A DNA stretch of 24,472 nt, from NCBI GenBank assembly GCA_031276435.1, contig JAISNB010000146.1, positions 1 to 24,472 of the forward strand. Reading direction: 5' to 3'. Shown here piece after piece: positions 16,081-23,997 of the stretch. The stretch comes from Burkholderiaceae bacterium (GTDB lineage Bacteria; Pseudomonadota; Gammaproteobacteria; Burkholderiales; Burkholderiaceae_C). A program made the position numbers and the translations under genes. The notes below the pieces were generated by a model. The model saw nothing but the letters and a program-made list of their open reading frames with translations, did not search any database and was not told the origin of the DNA. Each line of letters begins with the position of its first letter. The stretch's first letter is position 1.

Positions 16081-16110
16081 GCCGAAGGCGTGGCGCGCCA
16101 GCCCAGCCGC

Positions 16111-17664
16111 CTACCGCGTTTCGCCTTCCGGTTTTTTGTCGCCTCGCAACAAGCTCAGTGCCATGCCGATGAGCAGGCCCACGCCTGCCAGCAAGGCGGC
16201 CCAGAGGATGTAGGTTTTGTTTCTAGCCGCCGTTGCCGCCGCCGCCGTCGTGGTGGTAAGCACGCTTTGGGCGGACGCGGCTGCGTCGGCCAGGCGCGCG
16301 GTGCCGAATTTCACTTTCTCCGGGTGGCTGGCGTCGTAGGCTGGCGCGAGCGTGGCCAGCGGGAGCGCTGCCGATTGCGCCTGTTCGCGGCCAAAGGCCA
16401 AGCGGTAAGGCGGCGCGCCGCGCGCCAGAAAGATGAGTTGGTGCCCGGATATGGCAACGCGCAATTGCGGCGGCGTTGGTTGTCCCAGGCCGCCGCCGCG
16501 GCTGTCGATTTGCAGGCGCAACTGGTTGACGGCGGTGCCGGGCAGGTCGATTTCTTCTTGCACGTCCTGGCCGCCACCGGGCGCCGGAAGGCGGTAGAGC
16601 AGGGCGCGCGCCAGCGGTTGCCAGATGTCGCGCGGCGGGTGGTTCGGGCGGTGGTGTTTGAGGCCGATGCGTACATCATTGATGGTGGCCCGTGGCGTGG
16701 TGGTTTGCGCCGATTGCCACGCGCCAGAGACGATGACCGGGGCCAGGGTGTTGGGTTCGGTGATGGCCACATGCACCCGTTGCAGCGGCAATCGGGTGGG
16801 CAGTTGCCAGACAAAGTCCACCGCGTTTGGGTTGCTGGCGTTTTTGTCCGCGCTGTCGGCGCGCTGGCCGGGCATGGCTTCTGACCAGAGCAACGCGGCC
16901 TGGTCGGTTGCCTGTACGCTGGTGAGCGTTGCGGCGGTGAGGGTCGGGGCGGTTTCCGGCGTGAGCCAGGTCAGGCGCAGATAGCGCGCTTTGTCGCCGC
17001 CGCCGGGCAGGCGCACTTCGTTGCGTTCGATGCGCTCGCCGTCAAATTGCAGCCGGGCGATTTGCCCGGTGCCCCAGGCGCGCCAGTGTTGCAGGTCGTC
17101 GCTGGCTTCGATGCGCAGTTGCTGGAAGCCTTCGGCGCCGTTTTCCCAATCCAGCCGCAGCCGCTCCGGGGAAAAGTCCAGCGCGGCGCTGGCGTCCAGC
17201 AGCCAGCCGCGCAGCGGCAGTGCGCCCGCCCCGGTTTTTTGCGCAGCGGGGTCGGAGAGGACTTCGACCAGCAGGCCGCTGGCGTCGCGGCGCACGCGCA
17301 TCGCCATGTCGTCGGTGTTGTAGGTGTTGCCGCCGTCGCCGCCTCTTGCGCCGTAGAGCGGAAAGAAGCGCGTCCGGGCTTCGCGCCGGGTTTCCGTGTG
17401 CTGGCCTTGCACCGCCGTCAGCGCGTAGGGCAGCGCCTCGCCCGCCGCGTTGAATACGCGCAGGTCGCGCAAGTCGGCGTGGGCGGCGCCCCAGTACACG
17501 GACATGGGCAGATCAAGGCGGTACCAGGTCGCATCGCCTTCGGTTTGCAGCAGGGCTTGCCGGGCGTAGTCTTCGGGCGCGTCGGCGGCTGCCGTGCTGG
17601 CGCTGGCGGCCAGCAGGCTGGCGCAAAGCAGGGCTTTCCAGCCGGTGGTGTGGTGGCAAGACAT
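16111..17664 (-). CDS. DUF3999 family exported, C-terminally anchored protein
   Basis: A 517-residue protein with an N-terminal signal peptide (about residues 1-27, ending 'STAAADA'). A long periplasmic beta-rich region follows, with 'WYRLDLPMSVYWGAAHADLR', 'DLRVFNAAGEALPYAL', 'LRIEASDDLQHWRAW' and 'RYLRLTWL', which looks like discoidin-type beta-sandwich repeats. One C-terminal membrane segment (about 483-507) and a short basic tail complete it. DUF3999 genes are commonly found beside DUF2339 genes, as here. Its function is unknown; an envelope role together with the DUF2339 protein is inference. The ATG has AGGAG 8 nt upstream, and that AGGAG sits across the TAA of the upstream gene, 5 nt away, implying coupled translation. 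Confidence 0.88.
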   Translation of the reverse strand: MSCHHTTGWKALLCASLLAASASTAAADAPEDYARQALLQTEGDATWYRLDLPMSVYWGAAHADLRDLRVFNAAGEALPYALTAVQGQHTETRREARTRFFPLYGARGGDGGNTYNTDDMAMRVRRDASGLLVEVLSDPAAQKTGAGALPLRGWLLDASAALDFSPERLRLDWENGAEGFQQLRIEASDDLQHWRAWGTGQIARLQFDGERIERNEVRLPGGGDKARYLRLTWLTPETAPTLTAATLTSVQATDQAALLWSEAMPGQRADSADKNASNPNAVDFVWQLPTRLPLQRVHVAITEPNTLAPVIVSGAWQSAQTTTPRATINDVRIGLKHHRPNHPPRDIWQPLARALLYRLPAPGGGQDVQEEIDLPGTAVNQLRLQIDSRGGGLGQPTPPQLRVAISGHQLIFLARGAPPYRLAFGREQAQSAALPLATLAPAYDASHPEKVKFGTARLADAAASAQSVLTTTTAAAATAARNKTYILWAALLAGVGLLIGMALSLLRGDKKPEGETR

Positions 17665-17669
17665 GTGAT

Positions 17670-20600
17670 TTACTCCTGACGCGCGGCGCGGGATGAAGAA
17701 GCGGGCGATGGGGCATCCTCATCACGTCCGCGGCGCGGCGGCAGGGGCGAGAAATAGCCCACGATCAGCAGCAAAACGCCAACGCCGATGAACGATACGA
17801 CGCGCGCCAGGCTGCCGCTGCCGCCCAGTTCGACGAAGAAGAGCTTGACCACCACCACGCCCACCAGCGCGGCTCCGGCCATCCAGAGGCTGCGGTTTTC
17901 GCGGCGATGGCCGCCAATCATCATCACCAGCGCGCCAAGTGTCCACACCAGCGACAGCCCCGCCTGCACGCTCATTGAGGCGATCAGGCTGCCCGCGTTG
18001 AAGGCCACGCCTTCCCAGTGGTGCACGCTGCGGCAGACGGCCATGGTCAACAGGCCGAACAGGCACAAGCCCAACAGCGCCTGCGCCAGCGCGGCGGGGC
18101 AAAAAGGTGCGTCCGTTTGGGCGTGGCGGGCAAACGGCCCCTGGCTCCAGCGGTAGACCGTCAGCAGCACCAGCAGCAGGCCGATTTCCAGCGGGTTGAC
18201 AATGGGCAGGTAGGGCAGGGGCCAGGCGGCGCCGTCGCTCAGCAGGTTGGCGAGCACGGCCCAGGCCAGCAGGCCGGGCGCGACCAGTGCGGCGGCATGC
18301 GTGCGATAGGCGCGCGCATAGGCCGTCATGGGCCAGAAGTTCTGGCGCGGCGCGCGGCTCATCCAGAGCAGGTACAAACTGGGCACCAGCGCCCAGCCCA
18401 GCCAGCGCCAGGCGTTTACCTGAGCCGAGAGCAGCAGCATGCCGTCGTGCGCGGCCTGCATCAGCACGGCCAGCAGCAACCAGCAGAGCAGCACATGCAG
18501 GCTGCGGGCCATTTGCGCGTGCAGCAAATCGGCCAGGCGGCGCAGGGTCAGCAAGTGCGCGGCAAAGAAAACCAGCCAGACCGACAGGCCAAGCGGCGTC
18601 AGCAAAATGCTGGCGTCGCGCAAAAGGGGCGACGCGTCCACCAGCACCATGACCGCCGCCACCGGCGGCAGCAGGCAGGCAGGCAGCGCCAGCGCGCGCC
18701 ACGCCGTGCGGCGCGCAAGCCACATCCACACCTGCGCGGAAAGCACGAGCGCGAGCAGCGCGGCATAGCCCAGCTGCGGGGCCGGGGCGACAAAGCGGGC
18801 AAGCTCGGCAAAGCCCGTCCACACCCACCAGCCCACGCCCCAAAGCAAAAGCAGGCTGGAGAGCGCGCCCAGTTGTTTGACGCCAATGAGGCTGCCGATG
18901 TCGCCATCATCGGCACCCTCATCCTCATCACCGGATTGCGCCGCCGTGCGCCGACTGCGCCGCGCGCGCGCCAGCGTGGCGGCCAGCGTCTTGATGTTGG
19001 AGAAAATCACGCGCTCGAATTGCCACGCGCCCATCAGCGCGGCCAGCGCCAGCGCCGCTGGTATCCAGAAATCAAAATGCAGCAGCGGCGTCACGCCCGC
19101 TAAAGCGGCAGTGGTAAATTGCGCCGCATCCAGCATGAAGGCCATGCCGCCCACGGCTTGCATCAGCGCGCCAAAATAAAAAACCGGGCGGCGTTGCAGC
19201 AACAGCCCCACCCAGAGAATCAGCAGGCCGCTGGCCGCCCAGACCGCGCTGACCTGCACCCAGCTCAATTTGAAAAACGCCGCCAGATTCAGCAAGCTCA
19301 GCCCCACCAGCACTACGACATTCAAGCCCGTTGCCAGCGCCGCCGGAGGCTGATGGTGCGCCTCGCCCGGGTTGGCTTCCTGGTGCACAAAAAGGGTGCA
19401 GGCAATCAGCACCACGCCCAGCGGCAAGGCAATCAACAAGCCTTCCAAGCCCAAATCTAGCACGCTGCTTGTGCCCGGGAGCGTTTCAGACCCGAGCAGG
19501 AAAACCAGGCCGCCCAAAAGCTCGATGCCCAAGCCGTTGACCAGGAAAGCGCGTGATTTCAGCCGCAATCCTGCAAACAAGGTCACCAGCCCCATCGCCG
19601 CCCAGCAAACCACCGTCATGGAAGCCGCAAAACACAAGGGCGGCAGCAGGTAGAGAAAGCCCAGAGCGGGCAGCGCAAAGGCGGGCAGCAAAACACGGCT
19701 TCCGCTTTCTGCCAGGTGTTTCTCGCCGCGCAGCAACACATCGCGCAACACCCAGCAAAGGGCGAGCGCGAAAATCGCAAAAACCAGGGGATGCAGGTAA
19801 TAGAGAATCCCCAGGGCGGGCAGCACGAGCGCGGGCAGCAAAATGCTTTCCCCGATCTGGGGCGTGGGGCGCTTCTGGCCGCCGCGCAGCAAAATATCGC
19901 GGCGCAAAACGCCGTGCGCAAACAGCAGCGCCGCGCCAAGCAGCAGCGCGCCAATGGGCGGCGCGGCCAGCAGTGTGGCAGTGCCCCAGGTAACGTCGCC
20001 TAAATAAGCCAGCGCCGATGTCGCCATCAGCAAAAGCGCAAAACCTTGCGCCAGCCGCCGCGACTGGCGCAGCCCCAGCCAGTACAGGCCCGCGCCCTCG
20101 ACCGCCCAGGCCGCCGAAGTCCATTGCGCGTCCAGCGCCAGCGGCACCGCCAGCGAGCCAAACACCACGCCCAGCGCCAGATAAACCTCCCGCAGCAAAA
20201 TCAGCCGCCGCCAGGTCTCGCGCCCGCCCAAGGCAAAAGCCAGCGTCAGGTAAAACAGGCCCAGCGCCAGCGCCGAAAACGCCATGCCGAATTCAATGTG
20301 CCGGATCACCGCGCATTGCAGGCCAAAACCGATGATGGGCGGGCCAAACACCAGGCTGCCATCCAGATAATCGGTGCGCCGCGCTGATTGCGACAGCAGC
20401 ACCCGCCGCGCGTCGCCCCCGGGTTCGCGCCCGGCGGCCAGCAACTGGCGCCGTGTAAACAGCAGGCCAATGGCAACGTACAGCAGGAAAAAGAGCAGCA
20501 GAAAAGGCTCGGTGCTGGCAAACAGCTCTGGTTTGTAAGAGCGCGCACCCCAGGCAATGCCAATGCCAAACGTACTCAAAAAACCAATCAGGTTCAAAAT

Positions 20601-21728
20601 GCGCCAGGCCTTGAACCACGCCACCAGCGCAATGCCCGCGGACAGCAGGGCAAAATAGCTGAACAAGGCCACATGATTGCCGCTGCCGGTGGAAGCCAGC
20701 ACAGGCGCGGCAAAACCGCCGAGCGCCGCCGCGCAAGCCAGGCCCAGAGCATCTTGCCTGACCGCCAGAATCACCGAGCAAACCGTAATCGAAACCAGCA
20801 AAACCAGCGTCACCCCGGACGGCAGCAGGCCGTGCATGCGGTAGGCCGAAAACACCGTCAGATAAAGCACCGCAATGCCCGCGCCCTGCATCAGCAGGCC
20901 ATAGGCAGGCTGTTTCTTGCGCAAACGCCAGCCCAGAACCAGCAAGGCCAGCGCCGTCAGCGCGACGCCAACATAGCGATACTCCACGGGCAGATGCACC
21001 CGCTCGGACGCATAACGCAGCAAAAAAGCCAGACCAATGAATAGCAGCACCACGCCCACGCGCAAAACAGCATTGCCGCCCCAAACCCACGCCAGGGCAC
21101 GCGCCAGCAAAGTGGGCGCGGGCGGCTCGGCGGGCTTGAACGGCGCTCTGGGTGGCGATTTTGGCAGCGGCGCGGTGGCAGAACCAGCGGCTCCCCCGGC
21201 GTTGGGGAGCGCGGCTTGCTCGGCGGCAGAAGGCGGCGGCACAGGGTTGCTGAACGCGGCCAGCGCGTCGGCGGGCGCTGTCGCGGGCATTGCGGCTGCG
21301 GGTCTTTCGCGCGCGGGTATCACCGTTGCGTGCGCCGTTGTCGTTGGGACTGCCACTGCTGCCGCGGCCTTGGCGGAACCGGCTTGGTTTGCCGCCGCCG
21401 CAACTGGCTGCGGCGCTTGGGCCGCCGCTGCCACTGTTGGGGCCGCCACATCGGGCGGTGGTGGCGTTTGCGCCCGCGCCGCAACGGCTTCGGGCGCAAA
21501 CGGCGGCGCGGCAGGCGCTGCTGCTGCGCTGGGGCCTGACAAATCCGCCGCCTCAAGCCGCGCCAGCCGGGTCGACACCAAATCGTAGCGCGCCACCAAC
21601 TCCTTCAACTGCTCTTGCAGCAACGCGCAGCGTTTGGCCAGTGTGCTCTGGTAGGCAAGCAACACAAAAGGCAAGACCAGCCACGCAATCAGAACAATGC
21701 CGGCAATGCCAAAACCAATCACTTCCAT
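17670..21728 (-). CDS. DUF2339 family polytopic membrane protein, 1352 residues
   Basis: A very large inner-membrane protein. An N-terminal helix (residues 4-28) is followed by a short coiled coil ('LLQEQLKELVARYDLVSTRL'). Next comes an Ala/Pro-rich low-complexity segment (about 65-205), then some thirty hydrophobic segments to the C-terminus. 'RVGVVLLFIGLAFLLRYASE' and 'VEYRYVGVALTALALLVLGW' mark the DUF2339 start. A charged cytoplasmic-looking stretch ('ARARRSRRTAAQ', then an Asp/Glu-rich 'GDEDEGADDGDIG') interrupts the second half. About 49 residues around 'LLPALVLPALGILYYL' are duplicated in tandem. Its role is unknown. The ATG has AAGGG 9 nt upstream. It is the first gene of a two-gene unit with DUF3999. 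Confidence 0.9.
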   Translation of the reverse strand: MEVIGFGIAGIVLIAWLVLPFVLLAYQSTLAKRCALLQEQLKELVARYDLVSTRLARLEAADLSGPSAAAAPAAPPFAPEAVAARAQTPPPPDVAAPTVAAAAQAPQPVAAAANQAGSAKAAAAVAVPTTTAHATVIPARERPAAAMPATAPADALAAFSNPVPPPSAAEQAALPNAGGAAGSATAPLPKSPPRAPFKPAEPPAPTLLARALAWVWGGNAVLRVGVVLLFIGLAFLLRYASERVHLPVEYRYVGVALTALALLVLGWRLRKKQPAYGLLMQGAGIAVLYLTVFSAYRMHGLLPSGVTLVLLVSITVCSVILAVRQDALGLACAAALGGFAAPVLASTGSGNHVALFSYFALLSAGIALVAWFKAWRILNLIGFLSTFGIGIAWGARSYKPELFASTEPFLLLFFLLYVAIGLLFTRRQLLAAGREPGGDARRVLLSQSARRTDYLDGSLVFGPPIIGFGLQCAVIRHIEFGMAFSALALGLFYLTLAFALGGRETWRRLILLREVYLALGVVFGSLAVPLALDAQWTSAAWAVEGAGLYWLGLRQSRRLAQGFALLLMATSALAYLGDVTWGTATLLAAPPIGALLLGAALLFAHGVLRRDILLRGGQKRPTPQIGESILLPALVLPALGILYYLHPLVFAIFALALCWVLRDVLLRGEKHLAESGSRVLLPAFALPALGFLYLLPPLCFAASMTVVCWAAMGLVTLFAGLRLKSRAFLVNGLGIELLGGLVFLLGSETLPGTSSVLDLGLEGLLIALPLGVVLIACTLFVHQEANPGEAHHQPPAALATGLNVVVLVGLSLLNLAAFFKLSWVQVSAVWAASGLLILWVGLLLQRRPVFYFGALMQAVGGMAFMLDAAQFTTAALAGVTPLLHFDFWIPAALALAALMGAWQFERVIFSNIKTLAATLARARRSRRTAAQSGDEDEGADDGDIGSLIGVKQLGALSSLLLLWGVGWWVWTGFAELARFVAPAPQLGYAALLALVLSAQVWMWLARRTAWRALALPACLLPPVAAVMVLVDASPLLRDASILLTPLGLSVWLVFFAAHLLTLRRLADLLHAQMARSLHVLLCWLLLAVLMQAAHDGMLLLSAQVNAWRWLGWALVPSLYLLWMSRAPRQNFWPMTAYARAYRTHAAALVAPGLLAWAVLANLLSDGAAWPLPYLPIVNPLEIGLLLVLLTVYRWSQGPFARHAQTDAPFCPAALAQALLGLCLFGLLTMAVCRSVHHWEGVAFNAGSLIASMSVQAGLSLVWTLGALVMMIGGHRRENRSLWMAGAALVGVVVVKLFFVELGGSGSLARVVSFIGVGVLLLIVGYFSPLPPRRGRDEDAPSPASSSRAARQE
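19615..19925 (-). repeat. Tandem internal duplication inside the DUF2339 gene
   Basis: Two consecutive units of about 147 nt (49 codons). Unit 1 reads 'RRDILLRGG...ESILLPALVLPALGILYYLHP' and unit 2 'LRDVLLRGE...SRVLLPAFALPALGFLYLLPP'. The DNA is also visibly similar, for example CAGGTA...GGGCAGC...GCGGGCAGCAAAA starting at 19647 and 19794. Each unit would encode about two membrane segments. Confidence 0.65.
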
Positions 21729-21842
21729 ACAAAAAAGCCCTTCCCGACAGGCGGCGCGCGCAAGCGGCGCACTCTTCGCCGTGCCCTGTCACAGCAGGCA
21801 GAATGGTACTCCATGCCCATTGGCGCGGCGGCGTGCGCGCGG

Positions 21843-21862
21843 GCAAAGGGCAAGCCCTTTGC
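21843..21862. repeat. Intergenic palindrome, copy 2 of an AAGGGCAAG/GCCCTTTG family
   Basis: GCAAAGGGC and GCCCTTTGC arms of 9 bp, perfect, with an AA centre. The core AAAGGGCAAGCCCTTT differs from the 14655-14678 palindrome mainly by one added G. No T-run follows. Confidence 0.6.
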
Positions 21863-22025
21863 GCTGCAACCCGCACCGCGCGGCCAGCTTGCCGCCGCGG
21901 GCAGCGCGCCTTGTTGCAACCCGTCCCCGCCGCGTGGCTGTTTTGAACCGCCACTGGCGCCTGCCGCCTGCTGCAAGCGGCGGCGCGGCACGCAAAATCC
22001 TGCCCTTCGCGCGGCGGCATGGCTC

Positions 22026-22034
22026 TGCTAAGAT
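22026..22034 (+). promoter_or_regulatory. Candidate extended -10 promoter of the PstS-like gene
   Basis: TGCTAAGAT fits an extended -10 (TGN-TAAGAT) about 35 nt before the ATG at 22070. The -35 is poor, as is tolerated by extended -10 promoters. If used, transcription begins near 22041, which excludes the in-frame ATG at 22019 as the start. Confidence 0.4.
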
Positions 22035-22069
22035 GCCTTTTCCCTGCGCGCTTTCCCCCTTTTCCTGCC

Positions 22070-23653
22070 ATGACCACCTGGTTCAGCCAATTCCGATCCG
22101 CCAAATACCAAACCGTCCACTGGCTGTTGTGGACGCTGGTGGAGTTGCCAATCGTGTTTCAGTGCCTGCTTTTTTCAGTGGGTGGTGTGCTCATGATCTT
22201 GGTGGAACTTCTGGGATGGCAAGAAATTTCCTGGATAGATCAAACCCTCTGGCAGACTTTGGTGACGGCGCTGGTTTTTGTCCCGTCTTTTCTGCTGCTC
22301 TTCTGGCTGGAGTTTCGCCGGGGCCGCCGCTGGGCCGCGCAATCGCAGCCGTTGCAGGCGGAAAGTGTTTGGGCGCGTTATTTTCCATATCTCATACCCG
22401 TGCTGTATGGCTGGAGCCTGTGGACGCTGACCTGGCTGCTGCCGGACTGGGAGAGCCAGTTCATGATCGCTTTCTTTCCCTTCCTCCCTTTTTTGCCGCT
22501 TCTGGGCATGGTGGCGTTGAGCGGCACCGCCGCCTTCTGGTTGCCCGTGATCCACAGCGGAATTTATCTGCTTGCCGCCACGGCCTTTGCCACGGGCACC
22601 TGGAAAAGTGGCCGCCTTGCCGTGCGCTTTGACTGGCGCGTCCTTTGCGTTTGCGCCCTGCTTGGGCTGCTTGTGGCCGCTTCCAGTGTGCAGGAATGGA
22701 TACGCTATCACAGCCTTTTGCACGAAGACCCGCAATATCCGGCACTGCTTGAAAACCGATACACCCACCGCTACCGTCCTTTTGCCAACGACAGCGCAAA
22801 AAACCTGACACCGCTGCGCCAGTCGCCCGCCCTGCGCTTTACCAGCGATTTTCCAAGACTGGACGGCGCCACAGCCCTTTTCCCCATCTACGCCGCCGCC
22901 GCGCAAGCGCTTTATGCACCGCCCGAATTCGTTGGCATGCAGGCGCGTTTGGAATTTGAAGAAAATGTGCAATGCAGCACCACGCCGCGCGCCTACGACC
23001 GTTTGATCGACGGGCATGTTGACCTGATTTTTGCCGCTGCCCCGTCCAAAGCGCAAGAGGCGCTCGCCGCCGAAAAAGGGTTGCAATTTACCCTGACCCC
23101 GTTTGCCCAGGAAGCCTTCGTATTCCTGGTCAACGCGCAAAACCCGGTCAACGGCTTGAGCGTCGAGCAAATCCGCGCCATCTACAGCGGCCAGACCAAC
23201 GACTGGAAGGATGTTGGTGGATTGCCGGAAAAAATCATGCCCTTCCAGCGCGAAGCCAACTCCGGCAGCCAGACCGTCATGGAAAAATTCGTCATGCGGG
23301 AACTGGCGCTGAGAAAACCGCTGGAAGAAGAGCGGATAGAGGGCATGGGCGGACTCGTCCGCTCCGTGGCCGACTACCGCAACTACAAAAACGCGCTTGG
23401 CTATTCATTCAGGTTTTATGTCACAAAAATGAACAGCGCGCCTGGCATCAAACTCCTGGAAATCGATGGCGTCGCCCCGACGGTGGAAAACATCCGCGCG
23501 GGCCGCTATCCGCTGACCGAAACCGTGTACATGGTCACCATCAAAGACCGCCCGCAATCCGGACACACGCGGCAACTGCAAGACTGGTTTTTAAGCGAAG
23601 CCGGCCAGCAACTGGTGGAAGACGTGGGCTATGTCGGCCTCGCCAGCCAATAA
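22070..23653 (+). CDS. PstS-like substrate-binding domain fused to an N-terminal multi-span membrane region
   Basis: A 527-residue protein in two parts. Residues 1-210 hold about six hydrophobic segments (near 17-48, 58-81, 105-124, 131-150, 153-175 and 189-206). Residues 250-527 are a periplasmic-binding-protein domain of the PstS/phosphate-binding type. The latter shows 'RLDGATALFPIYAAAAQALY', 'CSTTPRAYDRLIDGHVDLIF', 'VNAQNPVNGLSVEQIRAIYS', 'TNDWKDVGG', 'IMPFQREANSGSQTVMEKFV' and a C-terminal 'QDWFLSEAGQQLVEDVGYVG'. The binding domain should face the periplasm, tethered by the membrane part. No pst permease or ATPase genes are nearby, so a sensing role or orphan binding protein is possible. 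ATG 22070 has no strong ribosome-binding site; ATG 22019 is the alternative. Confidence 0.85.
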   Translation: MTTWFSQFRSAKYQTVHWLLWTLVELPIVFQCLLFSVGGVLMILVELLGWQEISWIDQTLWQTLVTALVFVPSFLLLFWLEFRRGRRWAAQSQPLQAESVWARYFPYLIPVLYGWSLWTLTWLLPDWESQFMIAFFPFLPFLPLLGMVALSGTAAFWLPVIHSGIYLLAATAFATGTWKSGRLAVRFDWRVLCVCALLGLLVAASSVQEWIRYHSLLHEDPQYPALLENRYTHRYRPFANDSAKNLTPLRQSPALRFTSDFPRLDGATALFPIYAAAAQALYAPPEFVGMQARLEFEENVQCSTTPRAYDRLIDGHVDLIFAAAPSKAQEALAAEKGLQFTLTPFAQEAFVFLVNAQNPVNGLSVEQIRAIYSGQTNDWKDVGGLPEKIMPFQREANSGSQTVMEKFVMRELALRKPLEEERIEGMGGLVRSVADYRNYKNALGYSFRFYVTKMNSAPGIKLLEIDGVAPTVENIRAGRYPLTETVYMVTIKDRPQSGHTRQLQDWFLSEAGQQLVEDVGYVGLASQ

Positions 23654-23753
23654 GCCGATAAGGCGCTGACGCGCGCACAACATCCTTCCCGCATTTCCCC
23701 TCGCCCCCATCCTCACCTCCGCCTTTCTCCACAAGTCTCTTCATTGCCCTTGC

Positions 23754-23840
23754 CCCCCATGGGGGAGAGGGTTGGGAAGAGGGAACAAAGGGGGAGAAAT
23801 GGAGAGAGGCCCGGAGGCACTCTCTCCCTTAAAGGGAGAG
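23754..23840. repeat. Extragenic palindromic element of the GGGAGAGGGTTGGG type
   Basis: It opens with the perfect palindrome CCCCCATGGGGG (23754-23765) and continues with GGGAGAGGGTTGGGAAGAGG. It closes with CTCTCCCTT-A-AAGGGAGAG (23822-23840), a perfect 9-bp-arm palindrome. Sequences of this pattern are frequent extragenic repeats in proteobacteria. Its copy number in this genome cannot be seen from the window. Confidence 0.55.
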
Positions 23841-23909
23841 GCGAGCGGCTTTCCCGGCGTTTTCCGGCTTGCGCCTTGACGCCCTTGATGTCCGAAACAC
23901 TTGCTCATA

Positions 23910-23942
23910 GATTGCACATCGCCGCTTCGCTCCTCGCAATCC
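23910..23942. repeat. REP-like dispersed repeat, copy 2
   Basis: The plus strand begins GATTGCACATCGCCGCTTCG and ends CTCCTCGCAATCC. The termini GATTGC/GCAATC are complementary, as in the common 'ATTGCGAGGAGCGAAGCGAC' extragenic repeat. It is related to 16052-16080 through the shared CTCCTCGCAAT end. Confidence 0.6.
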
Positions 23943-23997
23943 ATGTTTCAACAACGCAGCCGACATGCGGCGCTTTGCGTCGAAGGGTGCCTGCCTT

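Larger units (their letters stand above)
21729..22069. other. Intergenic region between divergent DUF2339 and PstS-like genes
   Basis: About 340 nt without a supported gene. It holds the palindrome at 21843-21862 and an extended -10 candidate for the plus-strand gene at 22026-22034. The rest is GC-rich with short Cys/Ala/Arg-rich open frames on both strands that look like chance translation. Confidence 0.6.
23654..23997. other. Intergenic region with stacked palindromic repeats
   Basis: About 340 nt between convergent genes, with no supported gene. It starts with a pyrimidine-rich stretch on the plus strand (about 23680-23745). A purine-rich stretch bounded by two palindromes (23754-23840) follows, and then a REP-like element (23910-23942). 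I see no intrinsic terminator with a T-run. Confidence 0.6.
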
